Positions 36,784 through 48,783 of a stretch of 64,000 nucleotides of DNA are shown in pieces. The DNA is from Anastatus disparis (Eukaryota > Arthropoda > Insecta > Hymenoptera > Eupelmidae), in assembly GCA_017163975.1 (NCBI GenBank), contig JAFFSR010000244.1, positions 11,099,501 to 11,163,500 of the forward strand, written 5' to 3'. The translations under genes were made by a program, and so were the position numbers. Below the pieces are notes generated by a model. That model was given only the letters and a program-made list of their open reading frames with translations. It was not told the DNA's origin and searched no databases. Position 1 is the first letter of the stretch. Each line of letters starts with the position of its first letter.

Positions 36784-37182
36784 GCTGTCCGCCTTCTAAT
36801 AATATTTCCAATCTTAACTTATGAATAAACGATGCGTCTAATCGAGTTTCTTTGCTACAAAGAAAAAATTTGTAAGATTAAACTCTAGTGCGGATAACTC
36901 AAAAAATCCACCAAAATATTATACATACAAAGTTATAATAAAAACTTTCAATATGTCGTATTTTAAGGTTAGGTTTGTCGAGTTTGATATCTAATTTCCA
37001 ATCCAAGCTCATAGAAAAATAACAAGTCCAAATGATTTTTTATTTTAACAAAAATTATTGTATAAATATAGCTTTAGTGCGGACAAGTCATTATATTTGT
37101 TTAATTTAAGAATTTAAAAAGATATTGATAAAATAAAAAAAGCAAAACTCGATTGCTGCAGCTCCGACATGCCGTTAAAAAA
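36784..37182 (+). repeat. Dispersed dimeric repeat, copy 2
   Basis: Homologous to 1525-1920 in the same orientation (shared GGTTAGGTT, AACAAAAATTATTGTAT, GTGCGGACAAGTCATTATAT and AGCAAAACTCGATT). It keeps the two diverged halves. This copy is somewhat diverged by point changes. Confidence 0.65.
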
Positions 37183-37275
37183 CTATTATAATATTATGTC
37201 TGATATATTCTTATAATTATAAGAATTTTGTGATGGAATAGAAATATTGAAATAGGATTTAATAATTAATCTTTA

Positions 37276-37752
37276 CCCTGGTAGAAATGCGAACATAAAA
37301 AATGGCGAATAATACAATATATGGACATTATTGATAGTAATATTTTGTCATGTCAATATTGGCTAATAAATAGTCAAATTTTGCCGAATCTGCAGAATAT
37401 AGAAATATGTCGTCGATAAAGTAGGCATTTTAAATACCTAGAAATATTTTAACCTATAAATCCAATACATCTTTTCATTCGCGTTTAAATTATAAAATAT
37501 GTTTAATGAATACAAAAAAAATGAAAAAATAAACACAAATAATTATAGAGATTTGATTATGAATATTTTTTCTGTTTCTAAAATTCACATTTTAATCTTC
37601 GTAAATGCGTGTAACATCTTAGTGGTATATAGGTAAAAAAAAACGTTTCATATTGGTTAAAATAATGGCCATAATAAATGCCCATTTTCAGTTCTTCATT
37701 TCAAAGCAATGGCCATAAAATGGTAAAAAAAGCGTTTCATTTTCTACCAGGG
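37276..37752. mobile_element. TA-flanked MITE with CCCTGGTAGAAA termini, short copy
   Basis: This 477-bp relative of 32136-33032 has the same termini, TA at 37274-37275 and 37753-37754, and conserved sub-terminal blocks at both ends. Its middle is shorter and different. No coding capacity. Confidence 0.8.
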
Positions 37753-39608
37753 TATTGTCATAATGATTGACCAGAAATTGATTAAGCAACATTAATGTTA
37801 CACAATTTACAAAAATCATTGAAAGTTTAATTTTCACAGTATTAAGTTAGAAGGAAATAATAATCATAGAAATAAAATTCTTTTTAATTAATATTGAAAT
37901 ATTAATACTGCAAATGGAGTGACGTGAAATAAACGTAGAAACGAACGTAATAGTATTTTGAAATGAAAATTTTGATGCTGCATTTATATCCTATACTTTC
38001 CTTTGAACAACTTCTCACTATAATATGCATATGATTTTGTCCTCGTTCTGGGAAACGTTTCTTATTTATAATTGCACCTCTTATCAAATATTAAATTTAA
38101 TATATTCCTAGTCATAAAGTAAAATGTTCAATAAAATTAAACTAGACCGCTTTATAATAGTAAGCATAAAATAATTTGAAAAAAAAATCAATAATTTTGT
38201 TAATATTTTTTAAAATGTTCTAAATTCATCTTAGACTATCATTAAAATAACTCTATATTTCTAATTTATATGATTTTAAAATCAATTATTAATATAATAA
38301 AATAAAGGAACGTATGCGCGTGCATATCAAGATACCTTTAATAACAATTACTGGGATAGTATGTTTCGATCAAATAAGTATAATTTTTATTAAATAATTT
38401 TTAAATAATTAAAAATAATTTTAATATAATACTTGATAGCTTTCCTTTTTAAAGGCTTTGAACGTAAAAGAATCATAATTTATGCATTTTATGAAAGAAA
38501 AAGGTATGCACTCAACTTTTAATAATGTAAGTAATTTCAAAATTGTTTTTTCAAGAAAATGATTTTAATCTTTGAAAAGAATTCTAAGAATAAAAATATT
38601 GTCTAAGCCAAATACTTTTATTTTTAAGAAGTTAACACAATATACAATGTTTCTGAAATATGTGTGTAATATTTGAAATATTCTTCTTAACAATTAATTG
38701 GCCTTTTTGATTAGTTGATTACTATCTTAGGCCAATTTAAAATATTATTTTCAAATTTTTCTATATTTTATAGGTATTCCAAAAATAAAAATTTTTAATT
38801 ATCTTTGGCAAAAGTATTTTTATAATTTCTAAAAAATATACTATATTTTTAAAATATTATTAAAATATTTGTAAAAATTATTAAATATATTAATATTTAA
38901 ATTTTTTTATTAAAATTTCCGTAATTTTTTGGGAGCATCTAATTAAAATTCATTTAAAAATAATCCGTCAAATATTTTAAAAATATGTTCAAAAAATATT
39001 TTAAAAGTAATGAAAAAACATTTAATTATTTGAAACCTTTAATACTCAATAAATTTTTTTCGGATCTTTTATTTTGACAATAAAATTTACTCAATTAGTG
39101 AACAATAAACAATAATTGTTGTACAACTGGCAAGTTTGAAGTGACATATGCCCTAGCAATTCTGCTTAAATTCCCCTGAATGATATAGAGTCATTTAGTG
39201 CTTAATCAAGAGATTAAGGTAGGATTGAGCTAACCCACGTATGTGAACTTCATTTTCACGTGATATAATGGAAAGTTTTAGAATGTATATAGTTTTTACT
39301 TACAAACTTACCACGAATGTTGTAGTAATGAAGGGCAATACTGACAAAGTCTAGAGTTTCTGTATATATACGTAAAAGCATCAAAAACTTTGACTAAACA
39401 CTATCCATACTAACGTACTGACTTGATGTAAACTACAGTATTAGCTTTTATATGTATACGAGAGTCATTTGTGTAATCTGTTGTTTAAACAAATAAAAGC
39501 TATCATGAACAAACTATCTTACCTTATTCGGTTTCATAAAATCTTAATCTTTTAGCAGATCTTACATTTTCAGTTAAAATTTTAATCTGTAAGCAAATTT
39601 ATAAGACG

Positions 39609-39800
39609 AGGTCGTCAGTGGCTCAGTCGGTAGAGCGATGGATTCGTAATCTCGAGGTTTCAAGTTCGAATCCCGCTCTCGGACTATTTATACAAGCACC
39701 GCTGTACTCATTACATGTGCTTTGTTCACAAACACACTGACAAACCTCCGTCGCTAATTAACATTGCAATGACAGCATAAATACAGAGACGTTAAATATA
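39609..39800 (+). mobile_element. tRNA-derived SINE (family 1), copy 6
   Basis: A clean plus-strand copy: GTCGTCAGTGGCTCAGTCGG, GTAGAGCGATGGATTCGTAA, B-box AAGTTCGAATCCCGC, body ACAAGCACCGCTGTAC, and tail ACGTTAAATATATAA. It is a good reference for the family head. Confidence 0.88.
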
Positions 39801-41090
39801 TAACAAAAATATATATACGTTGTTGAATTAAAAGATATATATACATTATGCGTAATTGGTTAAAAACATTCTGTCATGAATATTAAGTTTCACTAATCTT
39901 TTTTGATATTTATTAATAAATTAATATTGGCTAATAAAACCTTTTTTTTCTTGTGATATTATATAAAAATGTTTAAATTACAAATACATGCGAAATATGT
40001 TATTTCCAAAACGTTAGTTTGTGTAAAATCAACAAATCTTTCATTGTACGCTTGTACATCTCAGCACATTTTAATATAAAATGGTACATTGGATCCGAGG
40101 TAGAAAAAAACGGAGATAAAAGTTATTACTGCATCAGCAAATTGCGTTTGAGGAATGCCTTTGAATAGCGATAGGAACATCGCCTTTTTTGAATTATGTG
40201 CGCATATAAAATTTTGGCGTAAAAATTCTATTTCACTGTTCTCACAGTTTCGTCGATATTTGTATATTGATCGACTTTTTTAATCAAGCTAATTTCAATG
40301 TCTGAAGCTCAATGTTCTCAAGCTATTTAATGTAACTATCGGGATATGCAAATCAATTTTATTTCCAATATATTATTGATTTTTAATTACTATTTGTATC
40401 ATAAGTCATTGATTAATTGTTTTGTTATGCATAAATAATCATAAAATCTTCAATTTAATATAATTTAATTTTATAAATAAATTTAATTTTAGTGATAATA
40501 ATAACAATATTATTATATTACACGTGACGCATTTAATTCGAACAAAATATTATTTGTTTATTTGTTTAAATAATTTACATCTCGCATATGAAAATCCAAT
40601 AAATATTATTCATTTGCCTCTAATAATCAATTCATCAACGTTTATAATTAAAAACTTTTTGTATTAAACATTTTCCCATTGAGTATTTGCTCGCGTATAA
40701 CAACATTGAAATATTAATGCTCGCTCAGCTCTCTCTCTCTTTCTTCATTCTATATAACCGATCACACACTAATTGACCTTATAACCATCATTCTTTTTTT
40801 AACCACAAAATCGATAACGAACTGAAATGTCAATATACCATTCATTCGACGATGAACTCTTGGAAAAGCCTCCTTAGACATAATTGATGAGATTTTCCTT
40901 TACCCCAAAAGTTATACCTTCCTTTTAAATCTTCCAGTTTTATTCCTTTTTCCCGCTATATTCCACTACGTAATTCAGATAGCAAAGCATAAACTCTTTA
41001 TTACTTGACAAGTTTTATAACGAGATAATATATTATATCAAAGTGTTTATGATGATTTGTGAAATTTGATGTGGAATTTTCTTAACACAG

Positions 41091-41226
41091 GTTTCATGAT
41101 GAGGAGCACGCCAATTTATTAAATGCCATGTGGCTTATAGCAATCACATTTCTCAGCGTCGGCTTCGGCGACATTGTACCAAACACATACTGCGGCAGAG
41201 GCATCGCCGTGTCCACCGGCATTATG
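41091..41226 (+). CDS. SK: SK channel exon encoding the pore loop and selectivity filter
   Basis: This exon starts after TTAACACAG; its first G completes the arginine begun in the previous exon, and it ends on a codon boundary before GTAAGT. The 45 full codons read [14 protein letters not shown] (turret and pore helix), [20 protein letters not shown] (filter and outer vestibule) and IAVSTGIM, entering S6. The filter is GFGD (Phe codon TTC at 41164-41166, about residue 198 of the assembled part) where SK channels normally have GYGD. Everything around it is standard. Phe at this place is tolerated in some other K+ channels (for example the ERG family), so the channel is likely still functional; that is inference. 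The open frame running on from 41227 to 41331 is intron. Confidence 0.97.
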
Positions 41227-43679
41227 GTAAGTTTAAAACATTTTTCAAATTTTTTAATTTATTTTTTTAGTTTTGTATATTCTTACGTTGAAAACGTTAT
41301 TTTTATTTTGTATTATGATTTAATTTTTTAAGATATGGTGTTGAATAATTACATATATATTTAATATCTTTAAAATTTCAATGTCCATTATAATTTAAAA
41401 AAAGATCTGGAATAATATATGACCAGATTCGGAATATTTTGTGTAAAAAAAAATATTTTTGGTTTTTCATTTTTATTTTTTAAAGCCATATGTTATCATG
41501 AAGTATATAGCGAATATCGCTTATTCCAACCCTTATTTACTTTTCAATAAATCAAATTTATCATATGAAAAATCGGAAAAAATACTCGAAAAATTGGAAC
41601 CTAGCATATTTACCATAATTTTTGGTCAATCGCGATTTCCCTTTGTTATCTCATATTATCATTTAATAGTCGTGTTCATTCATGAATTCGTTAAATTATT
41701 TGTTTATTATAAATTATGACAAAGAATAAAATATTTATTTGAATTCAATAGAAAATTAATATCCACATCCATATAGTAAAAATATATATGAGTATCGAAC
41801 ACAAACATGCCTATGGGTGATATAAATTGTACATCGACGGTATGCCAACTTTTCAATATAAATTCTTGGTATTACAATACGCATATCGTTCGTTATAATC
41901 CTTACAATACCTCGTATTTACATTATTAATTATATTTTTATTACCTTTATCATTGTTCTCTACTTTAGCTTTCATTTCATTAATTTGATCTCTATTCAAC
42001 TTTACTTTATCACCGCTTTTAAGTATATTTAGATTACTCGACTTTGTTTATTACTCTCCACCGTATAGCATTTATATACCGTTATTCTTTTGTTTATTTT
42101 TCGTTATTTTGATATAAAAATCAGTCGTCTTATTCAATATTAGCTTTTGACATTTTTATTTATTAAATTATTAAATATTTTCAAAGATATTTTACAGAAT
42201 TTGGATCAAATGAAATTTCGGGTCAGTTTTATCATATGCAATGATTTATGAAAACCCCGAAATTTCCCTACAGTATCATAATTTCAAAGGTTTATATAAA
42301 ATTTTGGGGAAACTTAAGGCTTGATAATGTCATAAAAAAAAGAAATAAAAATGAAAGATATCATTTTGTATCTGAAAAATTCCAAAAGTCAAAGTTTTAT
42401 TCACTTGAAAATTATGTACAATTGAAGATGTATTCTAATTTTGTACCAATTAATTCTGTTAAATGTTCAAAAGTCTATACCATTTGAAAAAATAACCGCT
42501 TTGACTTTTTAAATTTTGTAAATTAAATCTTTCTTCCTGTTGCTTTTTTTTGTTCTTTTAGTTAACTTTCTAAACCTTATGCTTGTACTGAAATATGCTC
42601 CTCTAAAATTAGGTAGGAAATTTCGCATAAATCTTTTGTATCATAATTATTAAAGATAAAAGAAGCCTATGAGATAGAATTATGGGTATTTTCATTCGTC
42701 ATCACACGAGAAAATTGTTTCTAAAGTTTTATTTAAGTAGGTGATTAAAATACCTTCTGTTCTTCTTATTAAAACTTTAGAGTCCTAAAGAAAAAAACTT
42801 TTTAATCTTTCATGTATTAAGAATTATCAACTTTTTCTAAAATTATCGATGATTAAAGTCAATTAAATTTATCTTAAACGATATTAATTCCAAGTGATGT
42901 CAATTTTTATAAAATTGAATAAAATTATTTCTATTATGATTGCTAGTTCCCAATCATTAAACTTTTGAGGTCTGTAAACTGATGTTTTAATATTCATAAG
43001 TGACAAAACGTTTCTCATTATTTTAACAATTAGTATTAAGATTTAAACTTAAATATCATAAAAGTAATATTTGGTTACCCCAACAGTACAGCAAAAATAA
43101 TTTATTTCTGTTAATAAAAAATAAAATTCCTTTTTCTCTATTTAAAAATTGAACATGTAGCAAGTGTCCATATTGATATTCTCAACACAATAACTTTATT
43201 ATGACGATATTAAAGTGAGTTTGAACCCCCAAGACCTCTTATCGCATTAGTTCAGGTCAGAAAGTTCTGATACACCGGACCGTTATCATGGAGTATTGAT
43301 GGATAAAATTGGCCGCAGCTTTAATGTCCGTTGAAAAGACATAATCCTAAACTGCATTGATTACTTAAGCGCCCAGATTCAGATACTGCACTTAGAACAT
43401 TTGTCTTTTAGTGACCATCAGGACACTTATCTTCAATAAAGCCAGATTTTTAATAGTTTCGATGTGCATATCATGTAATCTTTATTTTCTTTTTATGAAA
43501 AATCAAAGATATCTAACTGGGGTGTTAACCTAGGCCTTTAGATGAAAAAACCAAAGCTTTACTTGTTATTTTATCACATTCTAATGTAATATCATAAAAA
43601 ATAAAGTTATTTAATAATTATATAATTACAACGTTAGTTATTTATGGAAAGATTAAATTAATTTATTCCTACCCTAACA

Positions 43680-44000
43680 ATAATGGCCACTTTATTAACT
43701 CGTAAAGCAGGAGTAAGATATAACTGACTTCTAAAATATTAGAAAAATTTATGAATTTGAACAATTTTTCTTAAAATTTGTAACAAATGATTAAATTACT
43801 TAATAAAAATTTTTTTAAATACTATATTTCAATTAAAATTAATATTTTGAAAAAAATTATGAAATTTTATTATTAAAGTTTTAAAATATTTGAATTAAAT
43901 AGTACATTATAAAACTTGGGAGTAAAGTCGTATATTTCTCCCAAGGTGGATTTGCGACTCGCGAGAGCTAAACGAAGCAAATACTCTTTTCATTTAAAAT
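43680..44000. mobile_element. Foldback repeat, copy 2 (GGGAGTAAAGT arm), decayed
   Basis: Shares TTATTAACTCGTAAAGCAGG and GACTTCTAAAAT with 30490-30560, and AGTACATTAT followed by ACTTGGGAGTAAAGTCGTAT (43900-43942) with the arm at 30736-30778 (inverted). The other arm is not clear. Confidence 0.5.
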
Positions 44001-45949
44001 AGATTCTCTTTACAATAATAAGAAAAACTCTGATAGGGTAGAGCTCAGATTTAAAATATCTTGTAACATATATTTTTACAACCGAAATAATAAAAAAAAT
44101 ATATGTTCTATCGTTTTTCTAACCGATTTTAATTTTCATGATATTGTTATTAATTCACAAGACAATCAAAAACTGAATTCCAAAAAGTTGATCTTTTTTT
44201 TTGTAGAAATCTTTTTATATTTAGAGAAATCCTCTTACGTTCAAAGATATTTTTTTATTTTTAAAGAAACTCTTATTAGTTCTATGACAGCAAAATTCTC
44301 TTTTACAATTAAGTGTATTTTTTTCAATCCTACATTTATAAATACGGAGATAATATTAAAAAAGGCAATGCAATCAAAAGTCGTTGATTTCCAGAGATGA
44401 AAAAAAAGGATTGATCATCTAAAAGTAGAATTCCGGAGGATTAAAGAGATGTCGCAGAAAAATATCATAACAGAAGTCGCGTCAACGTAAATTAGGGCAG
44501 TAGTCAATCTCCCTCGGCTCGTACCGAGGTTGACTATATGGATCTAAAAGCATCCGGACACAAAGTAGGCGGTGTCTAGGGTAAAGTCCTACATGCCCCC
44601 GCTGAACAGTTCATTAGACATATCCAGGACGAATCAAACAATTTATCCAATTTTCAATGTTGAATATTCAATTTGAATATTAATTCGCTAAATTTAAGGT
44701 TGAATGTTAGCTCAATATTGAATATTAATTCAATATTGAGCATCAATTATAAACTTTAAATTTCAAAAATCTTATCCAATAACATTCGATGTTTCGTTCG
44801 CTTAAATTCAATGTCGTGATTTTGAACAACAAAGCTTTACACAAAACACAGATCTCATGCCAAAATCTCATGAAATTATAACATGGACCATTGAAATAAT
44901 TTTTCATGAAAAAAATCTATATTATTGAATTATCATTTCATAAATTTTGTAAAATAAGCGAAAAAATGATAAATTAAACAATTCACGCTTACCTTTTCAA
45001 AATGAAAAGGATAAATCGACAAAGTTTAAGATGAATAATATACAGTTTCCAAATTTACAATATAAAAGCAGGTACATAAGTGCTGAAGTCTTACCTTTTT
45101 TTTCGTAAAAGCGAACAACAAGCGAAGGAAATAACTTATACAAGCTAATACCGGATTAAGGTAATGTATGTCTCAGCAAGTAATCCGTCTATCCAACTCT
45201 TTTTTTTTTTTTTTTTTTCGTCAAATCGACAAAATTTCTCAACTGATATCTCACTATCAGTTCTCACTCTTTTTTTTTTAAAAAAAAAAGAGTAAAAAAA
45301 GAAAGAAAGAAAAAAAGGCCTCATTAGTCTTTTAGGCTTGTACTGTTCTTTTTTGCCACATACTCTGCTTTTAGTGATAAAAGGAACTTTGCTGGGGCGT
45401 AAGTCCGCCTTATTGAAAGCGTCGCTCCTGTTATGTATGTGTATATATGAGAATAAGAAGAGTACACGCGATTTTTAGATAGATAGTCCTTTATACATAC
45501 ACATACATACATATACGCGTATATCAGAGAAGACTGAGTTTTCCATTATCGGGCCAGCGAATCGTTTATATATAGTTTGAGTGTTGAAAGTTTTGCGCGC
45601 TGCGAACAAATCGAGAGTACATCAGACTAGCCATCCTAATGTTGTGTTTGATAAAATAAAAGAGATCACGTGACAAATTGAACGATAAATCATCCTGGTT
45701 TTATCGTGGAAAAAGAAAAGAAAAGTTAAAACATTTGATGAATGTTTAGAAAAATAATCTCGTAATAAATCATATATGCGGTAATATATAAAATGTAATA
45801 CTACGTTAAAAGTATGTGAAATCGTCGATAATAAAACATGTGAATGAAAAATTTATTAATTATCAACTATTAAAATAAATATAAAAAATTATTTTAAAAT
45901 CTTTTTTAACGACTTCCCTTCAAATTTAAGTATATTAAAATATCAGTTT

Positions 45950-46150
45950 TTAAATTTTATTTAACGTTGCTGTATTTATGCTATCATTGCGATGCTACTT
46001 AGCAACGAAGGTCATCAGTGTATTGGTGAACAAAGCACATGTATAACTTACAGTAGTGCTTCTGTCACTATGCCGTCGAGAGCGGGATTCGAACTGGGGA
46101 TCTCGAGATTATAAACCCATCACTATATCGAGTGAGCCACTGACAACCTC
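45950..46150 (-). mobile_element. tRNA-derived SINE (family 1), copy 7
   Basis: Minus-strand copy with TTTAACGTTGCTGTATTTAT, a slightly expanded GTATAACTTACAGTAGTGCT body and the head complement GGGATTCGAACTGGG, ending GAGCCACTGACAACC. Confidence 0.83.
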
Positions 46151-47535
46151 ATATTTTCATTAATTACCTCATAGTTTTATTATTCTCTCTTTTCTATATT
46201 AATTTATGTAGATATTTATTAACTAATAATACATCCAATAATAATCAGCTTTAAATTTTTATGAAAGTATATTTCCACAGTCTTTGTCAAATAACATTGT
46301 CGCATATCTTATTCTTAACAATTAAAGTAATATAATAAAAATATAAATTTAAATCTACATTGAAAGAAATTCTTTTAAATATAATTTTAAAATTATTTAA
46401 TATATAACTTTTCACTATAAATTTTATCAAAGTAAAATAAAATTTTCTTGACACATTTACTATTGATCACTTAATTAATCATAACCACGGTCGAATGTAA
46501 TATCTATTTTTGCCTCAAAAAAAAAACATTTATTTCTTTACGAAACTTTTCACATCTTATCCAGCAATAATATCGCAATCAATACGGATCACCTTTGAAG
46601 GTGATTATAATTTTTTATTTACACGTATTCGATTAAACTTGATTCTTAGATGTAAGATATATCATGTCAGTGTAGAAAGACAGACGGTTTTTAAATGAAA
46701 AAATAAATTGCATCATTGTATACGTATTAAAAAGAAAAACATAATAGAAAATTTTTCTTATCTAACATTAATCACTTAGAATTCTAAATTCAATTTAAGT
46801 TTAATTCATTATTTAATTCCAAATCATTACTTAATAGAATCTTATATTCATAATTAAATTAAAAATCATTTTCATATACATTAAAATAAATTGAAAAAAT
46901 AAAGGAAAATTCATTTTTAATAAGATTTACTTATTCAATTCCTCACTGACAAAAACTTTCTTTTAAAGCACTTATCCCAATGCAATATTGAAATTATAAA
47001 AAAAGTCAGGACATATAAATGTGGAAAATTCAGCTTATTATGATGATTCGCAATTCGTAATCAGCATGCGCACGAGGAAGAAAAGAGGAGAACACGATTT
47101 TAATTAGATCATGGTGAGACGCGCGTATCCCGTACGTGATCGCTTTTTCTTTTGCGGACGAACATTTTGTTAAAGAAGATAAGCAAATAAAAAATTGCGA
47201 GAGATGAAACGTGATAGCAAATAAAAAATGAATACGTAGATAAAATTGGTTAAAATTATAATTTCAATAATTTATTACGTCTTTCAAGCTTCGTAATTAC
47301 TGTATTTTAGTTCATTAAATTTCGTAGTATATTTTCATCGTTTTTAAAAAATATTTATAAAAAAGAAAATAAAAATAAAATATTTCATTATTCATTATGT
47401 AACAAAAGTGATTTAGCAAAAATTAGTATGAATTTAGTAATCGTGAATTACAATGCCACTATAATTAATGTAAAATTTATTATTCACTGACAATTATAGA
47501 ATCTTGGAGCCGAGTCGGTCTGTGGCTCATTCGGT

Positions 47536-48470
47536 CCCGACTAGAAACGAATTTCGGGTGAAAATGAGGTCCCTATAAGGTACCCTAAGATTATTATAAG
47601 GTCCCTGTAGGGTGCCCTAAAGGGTTCCTAGATGGCGTGTAATGGGGCGATTTTAAGGTCCCGATAGGGCAGACTCATTTTCAGATGTGACCTATTGTTA
47701 CCCGTTTATCACCTGACAGTCGCCTGACAATCGATATTGAAAAAATTTGAAGTGATAACATAACCTCATCTGATGCTCGTGTTTATTTGGTGTGAAAAAA
47801 ACTATTTTTCTTGTAAATTTAACTCTAAAATAGTTTCAATATAAATAATATTCAACACTTAAAGAAGAATTATTTTGACAATCGATGTTGAAAAAAATTC
47901 GAAGTGATAACATAACCTCATCTGATGCACGTGTTTATATGGTGTGGAAAAAACTATTTTTCTTGTAAATTTAACTCTAAAATAGTTTCAATATAAATAA
48001 TATTCAACACGAAAAGAAGAATTATTTTAATTTTAGATACAGCCATGTTCTTATTTACTAGTGTGGTGTATGTGTGTGTGTTTTAATAGCAATCAACATT
48101 GAATTTTCGTAGAATAAAATAAATGCATAATATATAAAATTGAGTTGAAGAATGATTCATTCATATTATTTTATAAAAATATCAATACATTTATCTTTGG
48201 CAAACTAATTCGTATCTTATAAGAAAAATAAAATTTAATTTACTGGCGAGAATGTCAGAAGAGGTTATGTTTTACTTTAAAAGGTTTTGAATATCAATAG
48301 TCAGGCAATTATCGGGCAGTGGACGGGTAATAATAGAATATTTAGGAAAATGAGACTGCCCTATCGGGACCTCAGAAGCGCCCCATTACAAGCCAAGTAG
48401 CGCCCCTGTCAGGATGCCCTGTGGGGTCCTTACAATTTTGTAGGGCATCCTTAATATTTTTCTTGTCGGG
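47536..48470. mobile_element. Foldback DNA element nested in a SINE
   Basis: The element begins CCCGACTAGAAA and ends TTTCTTGTCGGG, its inverse with one mismatch. Longer inverted arms follow inside: TGTAATGGGGCG and GGTCCCGATAGGGCAG at about 47636-47682 pair with 48344-48391, and TTACCCGTTTATC with GCCTGAC at about 47697-47727 pairs with 48302-48333. The middle holds a 2 x 151-bp tandem duplication and a TG microsatellite at about 48066-48082. No transposase frame. The flanking 2-bp repeat is GT, from the SINE A-box. Confidence 0.8.
47725..48027. repeat. Tandem duplication, 2 x 151 bp, inside the foldback element
   Basis: Copy 1 (47725-47875) and copy 2 (47876 to about 48027) both start TGACAATCGAT and share GAAGTGATAACATAACCTCA and AACTCTAAAATAGTTTCAAT. 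They differ at a handful of positions. Confidence 0.88.
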
Positions 48471-48734
48471 GTAGAGCGTTGGATTCGTAATCTCAGGATT
48501 CTGAGTTTGAATCCCGCTCTCAGCTGCCGATTGATGCAAGCACCACTGTATATTACATGTGCTTTGTTCACAAACACACTGAAAACATTCGTCGCTAATT
48601 AACATCGTAATGATAGCATAAATACAACGACTTTAAATAAAATAAAAAAAAACATGTTATACTGAATCTTAGACTATTTAGACGTGGATTGCAATATATT
48701 TTTAAATATTTTCAATTCTTTTTTGAATTCTTAC

Positions 48735-48783
48735 GAGCTTTATCGCTGATTAGCACAGCAAAAATATAGCGACGTTAAAAAAA
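48735..48783 (+). mobile_element. SINE family 1, 3' tail fragment
   Basis: Only the last roughly 45 bp of the SINE are present: ATCGCTGATTAGCACAG and ATATAGCGACGTTAAA, followed by A-rich sequence. It lies about 90 bp past the end of copy 8. Confidence 0.65.

Larger units (their letters stand above)
34358..41090 (+). other. SK intron between S5 and pore exons
   Basis: The intron is 6.73 kb, GTATGT to TTAACACAG. A degenerate SINE begins only about 40 bp after the donor. Other content: a shared dispersed repeat (34787-34885), dimeric repeat copy 2 (36784-37182), a TA-flanked MITE (37276-37752) and a plus-strand SINE (39609-39800). The rest is AT-rich with nothing recognised. Confidence 0.8.
47512..48652 (+). 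mobile_element. tRNA-derived SINE (family 1), copy 8, split by a nested insertion
   Basis: The SINE head (GAGTCGGTCTGTGGCTCATT, ending CGGT at 47535) is separated from the rest of the same SINE (GTAGAGCGTTGGATTCGTAA from 48471, through GAATCCCGCTCTC and the tail to about 48652) by a 935-bp element. The two parts join without loss in the A-box region, with GT present on both sides. Frames at 48372-48605 (minus) are this SINE and not genes. Confidence 0.85.
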
